A stretch of 64,000 bases of DNA from an uncultured Clostridia bacterium (lineage in GTDB: Bacteria; Bacillota; Clostridia; TANB77; CAG-508), in assembly GCA_944392105.1 (NCBI GenBank), contig CALXVM010000001.1, forward strand, positions 46,514 through 110,513. The letters are read 5' to 3'. The position numbers and the translations under genes are program-made. Below are positions 44,062 to 54,200 of the stretch, piece after piece (the stretch's first letter is position 1; every line of letters starts with the position of its first letter). Under the pieces are notes generated by a model. The model was not told the DNA's origin and searched no databases. It worked only from the letters and a program-made list of their open reading frames with translations.

Positions 44062-44853
44062 ATGCAGGTTATTTCAAGTAAAGATAACGAAACAATAAAG
44101 TATATAAAAAAATTAAAAGAGAAAAAGTATAGAGATGAAACAAATTGCTACATTATAGAGGGCATAAAGCTAGTAAAAGAAGCAATAGAAGAAAATGCAG
44201 AAATCAAGTATATAGTAATTTGTGAAGACTGCGAAGAAGTGGTAAAACTAGAGCAAAATTTATTATATGATATTGCAAAAAATAATTGTTTATATGTTAC
44301 TAAAAAAGTGTTTTTATCAATATCTGATGTAACAACTCCACAGGGCGTATTAGCCGTTGTAGAAAAGAAAAATAATACTAATAAAATTAATTATAATGAA
44401 GATATAATTATAGCATTAGATGGGATACAAGACCCAGGAAATTTGGGAACAATACTAAGAACAGTAGATAGTGCAGACCTAAAACAAATTATACTTTCAA
44501 AAAATAGTGCAGACCCATATAATCCAAAAGTAGTACGCTCAACAATGGGGGCAATATTTAGAGTAAATATAATAGAAGCGGAAAATTTATTAGATACTTT
44601 AAAAGAAGTAAAAAAACATAACTTTGAAGTAGTAGTAACCTCTCTAGATACTAATGAAAGTATTTATAACATACAATATAAAAATAAAGTTATAGTAATT
44701 GGAAATGAAGCAAATGGTGTTTCAAAAGAAATACAAGAAATTGCAGACGAAAAAGTAAAAATCCCAATGCTAGGAAAAACAGAAAGTTTAAATGCATCTG
44801 TAGCAACAGGGATTATGGTATACGAGTATGTGAGAGGCAAACTTGGAAATTAG
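44062..44853 (+). CDS. SpoU-family RNA 2'-O-methyltransferase
   Basis: 263-aa SPOUT methyltransferase. N-terminal substrate-binding domain (KYRDETNCYIIEGIKLVKEA), then the knotted SpoU domain: LDGIQDPGNLGTILRTVDSADL, GAIFRVNI, VIGNEANGVS and IPMLGKTESLNASVATGIMVYE, which form the SAM site. Typical annotation is rRNA methyltransferase (TrmH/RlmB group); the exact nucleotide is unknown. Start follows AAGGAGG and is 12 bases after mfd. The last Gly-Asn-stop lies in a dispersed-repeat variant that forms a 30-bp hairpin. Confidence 0.92.
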   Translation: MQVISSKDNETIKYIKKLKEKKYRDETNCYIIEGIKLVKEAIEENAEIKYIVICEDCEEVVKLEQNLLYDIAKNNCLYVTKKVFLSISDVTTPQGVLAVVEKKNNTNKINYNEDIIIALDGIQDPGNLGTILRTVDSADLKQIILSKNSADPYNPKVVRSTMGAIFRVNIIEAENLLDTLKEVKKHNFEVVVTSLDTNESIYNIQYKNKVIVIGNEANGVSKEIQEIADEKVKIPMLGKTESLNASVATGIMVYEYVRGKLGN

Positions 44854-44916
44854 GAAATTGGGACCAGATCTAAATTTCTTCAAATGAGAAATTTAGATCT
44901 GGTCCCAATTTCCTAA
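44850..44916. terminator. 30-bp perfect hairpin between convergent genes (repeat copy R5)
   Basis: TTAGGAAATTGGGACCAGATC and onward (44850-44879) pairs without mismatch to 44887-44916, loop TCAAATG. It contains the stop codon of the methyltransferase gene and ends five bases before the aspS stop. The GGAAATTGGGACCAG text is a variant of the GGAAATTAGGGACAGG repeat seen elsewhere, here turned into a complete palindrome. Confidence 0.92.
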
Positions 44917-44920
44917 AAAC

Positions 44921-46678
44921 TTATTTCTTATCTGGTAAATCTAATTTAATGTGGACATCTTGTAATTGCTCTTTAGTAACTATGCTTGGAGCACCCATTA
45001 ATAAATCTTGAGATTTACTGTTCATTGGGAATGCTATAACATCACGTACAGTTTCAGAGTCTGTTAAAAGCATTAACATTCTGTCAACCCCTGGTGCGAT
45101 ACCAGCATGTGGTGGAGCACCATATTGGAATGCATTATATAATGCACCAAACTTGGTTTTTACATCTTCTTCTGTATAACCTGCAATTTCAAAAGCTTTC
45201 ACCATTACTTTAGGGTCATGGTTTCTTACTGCTCCAGAAGAAAGTTCTATGCCATTACAAACTATGTCATATTGATAAGCTAAAATATCTAATGGTTTCA
45301 TAGTATTTAATGCTTCTAGACCTCCCTGTGGCATAGAAAATGGATTATGGCAAAAGTCTAATTTTCCACGTTCATCTAATTCATACATAGGGAAATCTAT
45401 TATCCAACAAAAACTAAATACGTTTTCATCTATTAGGTTTAGTCTTTTTCCAAGTTCTGTTCTAATTTGACCTGCTAAAGTATTTGCAATTGGCTCGTCG
45501 TCTGCAATAAAGAATATAGTATCATTAACTTTTAAATCTGCTATATTTAACAATTCTTTCTTTAAATCATCTGGAATAAATTTATCTATTGGTCCTTTAT
45601 AACTTAAATCTTCTTGTACTTCCAAATATCCAAGACCGCCCATACCAATTGACTTAGCAAATTCAAGCATTTTTTCATGGAATCCTTTTGACATATGACC
45701 AGTAACTTTTATTGCACGAACAGCTTTATTGTGAAATGGCTTGAAAGTACATTTTTGGAAAAAGTCTGTTAAATCTATAATAAATAATGGATTTCTTAAG
45801 TCTGGTTTATCACTTCCGTATTTTATCATTGCTTCACGATATGGTATTCTAGGAAAAGGATATGCAGCAACTTTTTTATTAGAAAACGTTTTAAATGTAT
45901 TGTACATAACTGGTTCTATAACAGAAAAAACATCTTCTTGTGTTGCAAAAGACATTTCCATGTCTAATTGATAAAATTCACCTGGACATCTGTCTGCTCT
46001 TGCATCTTCGTCTCTAAAACATGGAGCAATTTGGAAATATTTATCTATGCCAGAAACCATAAGTAATTGCTTAAATTGTTGAGGAGCTTGTGGTAAAGCG
46101 TAAAACTTACCAGGATGTAATCTACTTGGTACTAAATAGTCTCTTGCACCTTCTGGTGAAGAACTAGTAAGTACAGGAGTTTGAACCTCTAAAAATCCTT
46201 GCTCAATCATTTGATTTCTTAAATATTGTAAAAGTTTAGCTCTTAATATTAAATTATTTTTTAATTTATTGTTTCTTAAGTCTAAAAAACGATATTGAAG
46301 TCTTAAATCTTCTCTAACTTCTTGATTTGAATTTACTTCAAAAGGTAGGTCTTTAGTTCTTTTGCCTAAGATTTCTATTTTTTCAATAGCAATTTCAACA
46401 AGACCTGTTTTTATTTTTTCATTTACTGTTTCAGGAGCTCTTTTTCTTACAGTTCCCTCAACAGATACACTAGACTCAATTGGAATTCTTGATGCAAAAT
46501 CTACATCTTCGCTTTTTCCAGATGTAACAACTTGTGTAACACCATACATGTCACGGATATCTAAGAATACTAAGCCTCCAAAGTCACGTATTGTTTCAAC
46601 AAAACCTGCAATTTTTACATGTTTTCCAACATCGTCTAAACTAATTTCATTACAAGTATGAGTTCTGTAAATACTCAT
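44921..46678 (-). CDS. aspS: Aspartyl-tRNA synthetase
   Basis: 585-aa class II synthetase with N-terminal OB anticodon-binding domain, catalytic core (motif 2 PCFRDEDARADR, motif 3 GIAPGVDRMLML) and a GAD insertion. Several stretches differ from the Bacillus and E. coli type: RADRCPGEFYQLDMEMSF, HNPFSMPQGGLEAL, YQYDIVCNGIELSSGAVRNH. From memory these match the subtype common in Alphaproteobacteria, often non-discriminating. With GatCAB present, charging of tRNA-Asn with Asp is plausible. Start ATG has a weak GGGGA upstream. Confidence 0.93.
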   Translation of the reverse strand: MSIYRTHTCNEISLDDVGKHVKIAGFVETIRDFGGLVFLDIRDMYGVTQVVTSGKSEDVDFASRIPIESSVSVEGTVRKRAPETVNEKIKTGLVEIAIEKIEILGKRTKDLPFEVNSNQEVREDLRLQYRFLDLRNNKLKNNLILRAKLLQYLRNQMIEQGFLEVQTPVLTSSSPEGARDYLVPSRLHPGKFYALPQAPQQFKQLLMVSGIDKYFQIAPCFRDEDARADRCPGEFYQLDMEMSFATQEDVFSVIEPVMYNTFKTFSNKKVAAYPFPRIPYREAMIKYGSDKPDLRNPLFIIDLTDFFQKCTFKPFHNKAVRAIKVTGHMSKGFHEKMLEFAKSIGMGGLGYLEVQEDLSYKGPIDKFIPDDLKKELLNIADLKVNDTIFFIADDEPIANTLAGQIRTELGKRLNLIDENVFSFCWIIDFPMYELDERGKLDFCHNPFSMPQGGLEALNTMKPLDILAYQYDIVCNGIELSSGAVRNHDPKVMVKAFEIAGYTEEDVKTKFGALYNAFQYGAPPHAGIAPGVDRMLMLLTDSETVRDVIAFPMNSKSQDLLMGAPSIVTKEQLQDVHIKLDLPDKK

Positions 46679-46779
46679 TTTTTAATTCCCCATTTCATTT
46701 AGTAATTTAAAAAATATAAAGCGAAAACACACCCCATATCACATAATTTTACACTAGTATACCACTAAATGTCAATATT

Positions 46780-46841
46780 TATAAGAAAAATACAACAATT
46801 TATAATTGTAATACTACATATAAGAAAAGTACAACAATTTA
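46780..46841. repeat. 23-base direct repeat pair
   Basis: TATAAGAAAA(A/G)TACAACAATTTA occurs at 46780-46802 and 46819-46841 with one difference, start-to-start 39 bases. The first copy continues into an ACAATT-TAT-AATTGT palindrome. Could be paired binding sites for a regulator of either divergent gene. Confidence 0.75.
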
Positions 46842-46911
46842 GTTTATAATTTTTACACACAATAAATTTGAAAATGTAGTATAAAAAATATATATTTAAC
46901 AACAAAAAAGC

Positions 46912-46940
46912 TTGAAAAAAAGTACATGTTTTGATAATAT
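46912..46940 (+). promoter_or_regulatory. Promoter of the IPQTG surface protein gene
   Basis: TTGAAA (46912-46917), 17-base spacer, TAATAT (46935-46940). Leader of about 90 bases. Confidence 0.5.
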
Positions 46941-47038
46941 AAAACAAAAGTTATTATAAAGATATAAAAGATATATCTAAACAAAAGCAATAAGTCTTAA
47001 ACAACAAAAAGAAGAAATATTTAAGGGGGAAAAAGAGG

Positions 47039-48691
47039 ATGAAAAGAAAAATAATTGTGGGTATACTTATAATATTTTTTATTTTCTCAATGTCTGTAAG
47101 TTCCTATAATGTAAAGGCATATAGCGGAGAAATAGATCCAGAAAATTACATATATCTACCAAGTATAATTTATATATCTGGTGGAGAGGGAAAAGGTACA
47201 ATTAGTTTGTCATCGCAAGCTACAGGTTACAGTATTTCTTATCAAAAAGTAGATATTACTCAAAGTACTTATAATAATATCCAAAATAAAAGTAAAGAAG
47301 CAAGTAAATATTCAGAAGAGAGCGAAAAAACATTAGAAGAAAAAGCTGAAAATGTAACAGCTTTACTTGAAGAATACCAAAAGTTAAATAGTAGCGGAAC
47401 AGCAGAGCAAGAAGCAATAACAGAAGCTTATAACAAGTATAATGAAGCTAGACTAGATTATAATGATTATGTAGACACAGTAAAGGCTAATATGGATAAA
47501 TTAGAAAAAGAATATTATGCTTTAATGCCAGATTATACAAGCAACTGGAAAAGCACAACAAACTCTTCTAATAATGTTCAGTTAGACTTTACAAGTTATA
47601 CACCAGGAACAGTTTACTTTGTACTATGGGCTAAAATAACAAATGGAACAAATACATATTATGATGTAAGTTTATACACATCAAATATAACATCAAATCC
47701 TTCTTCGGAAGAAGAGCCTGATGATACAGACGGAGACTGGACCGATTTTACAAAAGCAAAGATTGAACTAAAAAGAGATGGAGTTGCTGGAGCTATGGTA
47801 CAAATTTCAGGTGTAACTCCAAAAGAAAATAGCAAATATTATTTAGTTATAACTTCAAGTAATAGTAAACCTAATGTTACAAGTGAAGACTCAATTACAT
47901 TAGAATATAACAGTGATAATAAAATATTAAAAACAAGTGATAGATATGAAATAGCTAGATATGTAGAACTAAATCAAGAGTTATATGCATCAATTATAGA
48001 AGTACAAAATTATGAAGATGAAAAAATAGTTATATATGGCAAAAAGCTAGAAAGATATGCAGAACCTAAGTATAGTGATGCATTTAATCTTACTCATATG
48101 ACAGATGATTCAGACCAAATAATAACAACATTTACAAGTTCTGGAGTAGAGACTAGAAAGATGCAAATAAAAGTAGGTAAAATTACAGATAAATCTATTT
48201 TACAAAAAATAAAAAATCAAGATTCATCTGGATTTGCAGATTTACTAACTTTTGCAAAATCAAATAACGGAATTTACAACGAAACACATACTACAGATGA
48301 AGATAGTACGCTTATTGAATATAATGCTAATTCTTATACACAAAGACCTGCTCTTGATGTAAAAGGGTTAGAAGATGGAGAATATTACTTTTTATATGTA
48401 AAAGTTGATGATGAAAACGGAAAATATATTGCACAAGAAGCTGTAACATTATCTCAAGCTAGTGTTTATCCAGATGCATGGTATTTGTTTTTCTATGGAT
48501 CTTCAGATTTTAAATGGGCAGATTTTGGAGATGTAAGTTTAAACACTGGTAAAAATGATGTAGTAGACAATACTGTAGCACCAGGAAAGATACCTCAAAC
48601 AGGTATACATATTGCATTAATAACAGTAATAGTAGCACTTATTGGAGCAGGAACTTTTTCTTATATTCAATATAGAAAAAATAACTTCTAG
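47039..48691 (+). CDS. Surface protein with IPQTG sorting-type end
   Basis: 550-aa exported protein, function unknown. Signal peptide residues 1-27; mature part begins YSGEIDPENYIYLPSIIYISGG. Residues about 80-165 are a charged coiled-coil-like stretch. The rest is beta-rich with repeated Thr/Ser. The end is GKIPQTG (IPQTG at 518-522), a hydrophobic helix and a basic tail YRKNNF, the layout of sortase substrates with Ile replacing Leu. No sortase gene is in the window. Start ATG has AAGGGGGA. Followed after 56 bases by a membrane-anchored protein. Confidence 0.78.
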   Translation: MKRKIIVGILIIFFIFSMSVSSYNVKAYSGEIDPENYIYLPSIIYISGGEGKGTISLSSQATGYSISYQKVDITQSTYNNIQNKSKEASKYSEESEKTLEEKAENVTALLEEYQKLNSSGTAEQEAITEAYNKYNEARLDYNDYVDTVKANMDKLEKEYYALMPDYTSNWKSTTNSSNNVQLDFTSYTPGTVYFVLWAKITNGTNTYYDVSLYTSNITSNPSSEEEPDDTDGDWTDFTKAKIELKRDGVAGAMVQISGVTPKENSKYYLVITSSNSKPNVTSEDSITLEYNSDNKILKTSDRYEIARYVELNQELYASIIEVQNYEDEKIVIYGKKLERYAEPKYSDAFNLTHMTDDSDQIITTFTSSGVETRKMQIKVGKITDKSILQKIKNQDSSGFADLLTFAKSNNGIYNETHTTDEDSTLIEYNANSYTQRPALDVKGLEDGEYYFLYVKVDDENGKYIAQEAVTLSQASVYPDAWYLFFYGSSDFKWADFGDVSLNTGKNDVVDNTVAPGKIPQTGIHIALITVIVALIGAGTFSYIQYRKNNF

Positions 48692-48747
48692 AGAAAAATA
48701 TAGTGTAAAATAATTTATAAAAAATGAAATATGAAAGGGAGAAAAAA

Positions 48748-49251
48748 ATGAAAAAATCTACAAAAATAGTAATAATAGTAGTTGTAGCAGTATTAATATT
48801 TATGGCATTAGTAGTAGGAGGAATAATAGGACTTATATCTTTACTAAATAAAGAAAAAGACTCTATTACTGCAGATCAATTTAAAGAAATTATGGAGCAA
48901 AAAAGTTACGAAATAGTTGATGCTAAATATCAAGTGTTACAGTATAACTTTGTGGATCAAGTATATTTAGCGATGGACGGTAGTTATAGCTATCAATTAG
49001 AATTTTATCAAATGTCAGATGAAGCAATGGCAACATCTTTTTACAATACTTGTGTTGCTAATTTTGATAATACAAAAGGAAGTTCTTCTATGAACTCAAG
49101 TATAAGTGGAAAAAATTATTCTAAATATACATTAGAGGCTAATGGAAAGTACAGTGTAGTTTCCAAAATTAACAATACCATTTTATATGTAAATGTGGAT
49201 TCTCAATATAAGGATACAGTAAAAGACATAATAGATGAAATTGGTTATTAA
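48748..49251 (+). CDS. Membrane-anchored protein of unknown function
   Basis: 167-aa protein with one N-terminal transmembrane helix (residues 5-34) and an extracytoplasmic alpha/beta domain beginning ITADQFKEIMEQKSYEIVDA. No lipobox and no recognised family. Start at 48748 is chosen for GAAAGGGAG 7 bases upstream; ATG 48724 lies before it. Same strand and close to the IPQTG protein, so possibly co-expressed. Confidence 0.7.
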   Translation: MKKSTKIVIIVVVAVLIFMALVVGGIIGLISLLNKEKDSITADQFKEIMEQKSYEIVDAKYQVLQYNFVDQVYLAMDGSYSYQLEFYQMSDEAMATSFYNTCVANFDNTKGSSSMNSSISGKNYSKYTLEANGKYSVVSKINNTILYVNVDSQYKDTVKDIIDEIGY

Positions 49252-49273
49252 TGAATATAATACAAATAATTAT

Positions 49274-49323
49274 AAAGAGTAGTTTAACTTTAAATGTTTA
49301 AAATTAAAATTAAACTACTCTTT
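49274..49323. terminator. Bidirectional terminator between convergent genes
   Basis: 14-bp perfect stem AAAGAGTAGTTTAA with TTAAACTACTCTTT and T-runs or A-runs on both flanks. Confidence 0.88.
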
Positions 49324-49351
49324 TATAGTAAATAAAATATATTCAAAAATT

Positions 49352-51076
49352 TTACTCATCTATGTGTTTCATTTCCTCAAATCTTTTTATTTTTTGTGTA
49401 GTAGTTTTTATAAGAGGTGTTGTTGTGATAGTAATATATTGAATATGTTTATATTTTGGTATTTCGCTATTTACTTTTTTTACTTCATCAGATAACAGAT
49501 TAAATATCTCGTCTTTAGACTTACCTTTTAATAATTCATTATCTTCTGAATATACTAATTTTACACCAAGTTTTAAATTTTTATTTTCTTTTTTTGCATA
49601 TACAAAACTTTCTGTAATTAAGTCTGAATTGTTAAGCAAAGTTTCAACTTCATGAGGAAATACTTTTTTACCATTGTCTAGAACTATCATGTCTTTTATT
49701 CTACCAGTAATGTATAAAAATCCTTTTTTATCGAATCTACCTAAGTCTCCCGTGTGAAGCCAGCCATCTTCTAAAATTTCTTTTGTAGCATCATCATTTT
49801 CATAATAACCAAGCATTACATTTGGGCCTTTTACTAATATTTCTCCATTACCATTTTCATCTGGAGAGTCTATTCTTACGTTCTCACAAAACAAGGGAAA
49901 ACCAACACTTCCAGGGCTTCTATATTTGTCATTTTCGCAGGTAATAACAGGAGAAGTTTCGGTTAAGCCATAACCACCTACAACTGCAATACCTATATTT
50001 TCAAAGAATTTAATAATTTTTTTATCTACTGATGCAGCACCATATAAAATTAGTCTTAACTTGTGTCCTAAACTGTCATAGATTGATTTAAAAGCTTTTC
50101 TTCTAATATCAATATGGAATAGTCTTAAAAAATTAGATATACCCATTAATATTTTAAAAGGTATAGTTAATCCCTTAGATTTTATAGTTCTATTAACTTG
50201 CCTATATACGATTTCTAAAAGAGCAGGGACACATACGACTCCTGAAATATCGTATTCTAAAAGATTTTTTGGTATTTGTTTAATACTATCTGCATAGCAA
50301 ATTGTACAACCTGTATAATTACAATACAAAAATGTTGCAGTACACTCAAAAGTATGATGTAGAGGCAAAAATGAAAGCACATTATCATCATCACGCATTT
50401 TAATTAAAGTTGTCATAGCAGATACATTAGAACAAATATTTCTTTGAGAAAGCATTACTATTTTAGATTGACCAGTAGTGCCAGATGTAAATAATAATAT
50501 AGACATTTTAGTAGAATCTATTTTGACTTTGGAAAATTCATCATTACCGTTTAAAACTAATTCCCTACCTTCATCTATTAGCTTTTGAAATGATAAAAAA
50601 CCATCTTTATCTTCTTCTAATTCCATGCAAATATAATATTTTACATTTGTTTTACCATTTTCTCTAATTTTCTTAAAAGTATCCATGAAATGTTCTTCAA
50701 AAATAGCAGCTTCTGTGTTGCTTCTGATTAAAGATAATTCTATTTCATTAATTGGAAGCTGATAATCTAGAGGAACTCCAATCATACCACCTGTTTGTAT
50801 AGCCATATAGCTTACCGGCCAAGGATACTTATTGTGGCTTATAATAGCGATTCTTTTTCCAGAGAGTCCTAAATTTAAAAACTTAGTAGACAAACTAATA
50901 ATATCGTCAATATATTGTTTATAAGTAATCTTTATAATTTCATTTGTTTTATGGTTTTTAAAGTAAAAAGCATTTTTCGAGGAATATTTGGAAATTGAAT
51001 CTAAAAGTTCTCTGAAATTATCGATATAAGTTTCAGGATATAGTTTATCCTTAGATGGAACAAAATTTTCACTCAT
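49352..51076 (-). CDS. Long-chain acyl-CoA synthetase-like AMP-forming ligase, paralogue 3
   Basis: 574-aa ANL ligase, third paralogue in the window. Motifs: LFTSGTTGQSKIVMLS, LPLHHTFECTATFLY, VVGGYGLTETSPV, WLHTGDLGRFDKKGFLYITGRIKDMIVLDNGKKVFP and TTTQKIKRFEE. The P-loop keeps TSGTTG and Lys but has Ser for Pro and Ile for the last Gly. Start ATG has AAGGTG upstream. Convergent with the surface-protein pair and divergent from the large LPQTG protein gene. Substrate is presumed to be a fatty acid by family only. Confidence 0.86.
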   Translation of the reverse strand: MSENFVPSKDKLYPETYIDNFRELLDSISKYSSKNAFYFKNHKTNEIIKITYKQYIDDIISLSTKFLNLGLSGKRIAIISHNKYPWPVSYMAIQTGGMIGVPLDYQLPINEIELSLIRSNTEAAIFEEHFMDTFKKIRENGKTNVKYYICMELEEDKDGFLSFQKLIDEGRELVLNGNDEFSKVKIDSTKMSILLFTSGTTGQSKIVMLSQRNICSNVSAMTTLIKMRDDDNVLSFLPLHHTFECTATFLYCNYTGCTICYADSIKQIPKNLLEYDISGVVCVPALLEIVYRQVNRTIKSKGLTIPFKILMGISNFLRLFHIDIRRKAFKSIYDSLGHKLRLILYGAASVDKKIIKFFENIGIAVVGGYGLTETSPVITCENDKYRSPGSVGFPLFCENVRIDSPDENGNGEILVKGPNVMLGYYENDDATKEILEDGWLHTGDLGRFDKKGFLYITGRIKDMIVLDNGKKVFPHEVETLLNNSDLITESFVYAKKENKNLKLGVKLVYSEDNELLKGKSKDEIFNLLSDEVKKVNSEIPKYKHIQYITITTTPLIKTTTQKIKRFEEMKHIDE

Positions 51077-51275
51077 AAAATCACCTTAAAAAAATAATTA
51101 CTTTAGTTAGTATACTAGCAAATAAAAAAAATATCAATAAGTTTATGGGATTTTGAACAAACAGTATAAAAAATTAACTGTCAAATTCCTGCTATTGTAT
51201 ACAAAACATTGTAAAATTTACATAAATATGATAAAATATAATACTGTAATACATACAAATAAAAGGGAGAAAAGC

Positions 51276-54200
51276 ATGACGAAAGTAAAAAATAAAGTAT
51301 TATTTATATTAGGGATTATTATAATAATGACTTTAACAAGTATAACTATTAGCTATGGGGCAACTCCGAAGGAAAACAACGATTCTGAATATGTCTATTT
51401 ATCAGATATTGCATATATAAAAGATAAGTCATTTGCACCAAGTGGGGAATCTATTCTCTTAGATAAAAATAAGGCTAATGATTTAATTACTTTAAAAGTA
51501 AATGATAAATCTAAACCATTTATCAAAGGAATTTGCGCATGGGCTACATCGGAAATTGTGTATGACTTAAGAGAATATGACTACGATTACTTTACATCAT
51601 ATATTGGTGTTGATATAAGTGAGCAAAGCAATTACTTTAATGGAGGGGCTAAATTTTATATTTATACATCAGAAAATGGAGAAGACTGGCAGGAACAATA
51701 TGCATCTAATGTGCTTTATGGATGGAGCGAAGCACAGTTTGTAAAAGTAGATATAAAAAATGTAAATTATTTAAAATTAGTTGCTGACGAAAATAAAGAA
51801 TATGCTGGAGATTGGTGGTCAAGCTGGTATGATGAGACTTGTTTTGCAAATGCAAAATTAATAAAAGAAGGTTACGAAGAAAATACATCAAATGTTGATT
51901 TTATAAAAATAGTTGATGAATATGATGAAATTATTAAAAGCCACTATGGAGAAGAAATAAGTGGTGATTATGAATTAACATTGTTACAGAGAGAATTAGT
52001 AAATAATGTTGGATATACTAATTTACAAGCCTTAGCGAGATATAGTAATGACTGCAAAGATACTATTTATTGGCTAATTAACGATAAAGAAACTTTACGA
52101 CTTTATTTAGCAGGAGGAAAGCCAGAGGGAAGTTACTACAAGTCAATAAAAGTTTTATCAGATTTATATACAAAATATAAAGATGACTTAAAAAACGAAA
52201 ACAAAACAGAGTATGGTACAAAATTAGGGGACTTGTACCGCACAATGATGCTTTCATTATCACTAACAGAATCAGGTAATGTGTACTTATGGATAGATGG
52301 AGTAAATCGTTCTGATGCAATTACTCGTTATGAAATTTATAAAGACTTACATAGTGAAAAATTAATAGAAAATAAAACATTTGAAGCCCTTACTGTTGAA
52401 GAAATGCGTTGGGTAATGAATACAGTTATAGATGACGAAGAAATAAAATGGCTAAATGATTATGTTAGAAACGAAAAAAATGGAGCAACAGGACCATATT
52501 CTTATATAACATATACTTTTGGTTACAACTATAATGAAGACCAATATTATGACCCTGAAAATTACGATAAATGGGATGAAAAATATAATTTATCGAAATT
52601 CAATATTACTTATCAAAAAGGACAACCAAAACTTTGGATTGTTTTTGAGGAAGGTGCTGTTTGTGGAGGTCTTTCTAAAACAGGAAGTTGTATTTGGGGT
52701 TCATATAAAGGCTTACCAAATACTTGTGTAAGTCAACCAGGACATTGTGCTTACATATATTATACTCAAGATGAAAACGGTAATGGAATATGGGGTTTAG
52801 GTAATGACATTTCAGGTTGGGGACAATCTGGAAGAACAGAACATTTAAATGTAAGAACTATGAATGATTGGGGAAATGGTAGTTATACAAGTGGATGGAA
52901 TGCAAGTTATATACTTTTAGCACAAGCAGCTCAAAATGAGTATGATAAATATGAAAAAGCAGAAGAAATCCTTATGCTTGCAAAAGTTTATAATGATGAC
53001 AATGAAAAATTAGAAGAAATATATAGAAAAGCTTTAGAAGAGGAAGAACTAAACTTTGATGCATGGCTTGGGTTAGTAAATTTATACAATAGTGATTCTA
53101 CTAAAACTGAGCAAGATTATTATAATCTAGCAGAAGAAATTGCTAAAACATATACATATTATCCTAGACCAATGTATGATTTACTAAATTTAATAAAACC
53201 AAAAATGACATCTGTAGAATATCAAACCATATTTTCTTTACTACAAACTAGAACGTTAACAACAGCTACTTTGGCAACAGATGAAGACTCTATACAAGCA
53301 AAGGCAGTAAAACAAGTAGCAAATGCTTTACTAGGCAATATAGACACATCAATTGCAAATTTTTCATTTGATGGAGAAAATGCAGGTAGCATAGTACTTT
53401 CTAGTCGTTTTGATGGAGTAGATGTGGCTTGGGATTATAGTTTAGATGGCGGAAAAACTTGGACTTTATCAGAAGAGCATATTTTACCACTAACAGAAGA
53501 ACAAATAAAATCTATTACAACTGAGTTAGATATTAAAGTTCATATAATGGGAGTAGACTATTCAGAACAAAATGTCTACACAATAGATATTCAAAATTCA
53601 TTAGGATTGCCATCAAATTTATATGCTAATGATTTAGAAAATAAATTAATTGGTGCTACAAATACTATGGAGTGGAAATATAACGAAAGCGATGAGTGGA
53701 ATAGATATAGTGAAAAAGAGCCAGATTTAACAGGAGATAAAAGCATAATAGTTAGAATGGGAGCAACAGGAGTACATTTAGCAGACATTAGTACTAAGAC
53801 ATACAATTTTACTCAAGACAATCAACAAGATACACAAAAGTATATTTCGATTGATAGATTATCAATTTATGATGTATCTAGTGAAGAACCTGGACATAGT
53901 GCTCCAGCACAGAATGCAATAGATGGTAATATCAATACATTATGGCATAGCAATTGGAATGGACAAGACAAAGACAGATATATTGTAATAAAATTAAGTG
54001 AACCTACAAATATATCAGCTTTAGAATATGTACCAAGACAAAGCGGAAGTAATGGAAGAATAAAAAATGGAAAAATACTTGTAAGTATGGACGGCGAAGA
54101 ATGGATAGAAGTATATAATATAGATAATTGGGCAAATAGTGCAGCTTCTAAAGTGGCAAAATTCGATGAGTCAGTAAAAGCTCAATATGTAAAACTAGTT

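Larger units (their letters stand above)
46679..47038. other. Divergent intergenic region between aspS and a surface protein gene
   Basis: 360 bases with no gene. It holds a direct repeat pair (46780-46802 and 46819-46841) and the promoter of the rightward surface protein gene. No T-box leader is visible before aspS. Confidence 0.5.

Noticed and set aside
51153..51275. Upstream start of the LPQTG protein
   Set aside because: No ribosome binding site, covers promoter-like DNA and would bury the signal peptide; ATG 51276 follows AAAGGGAG.
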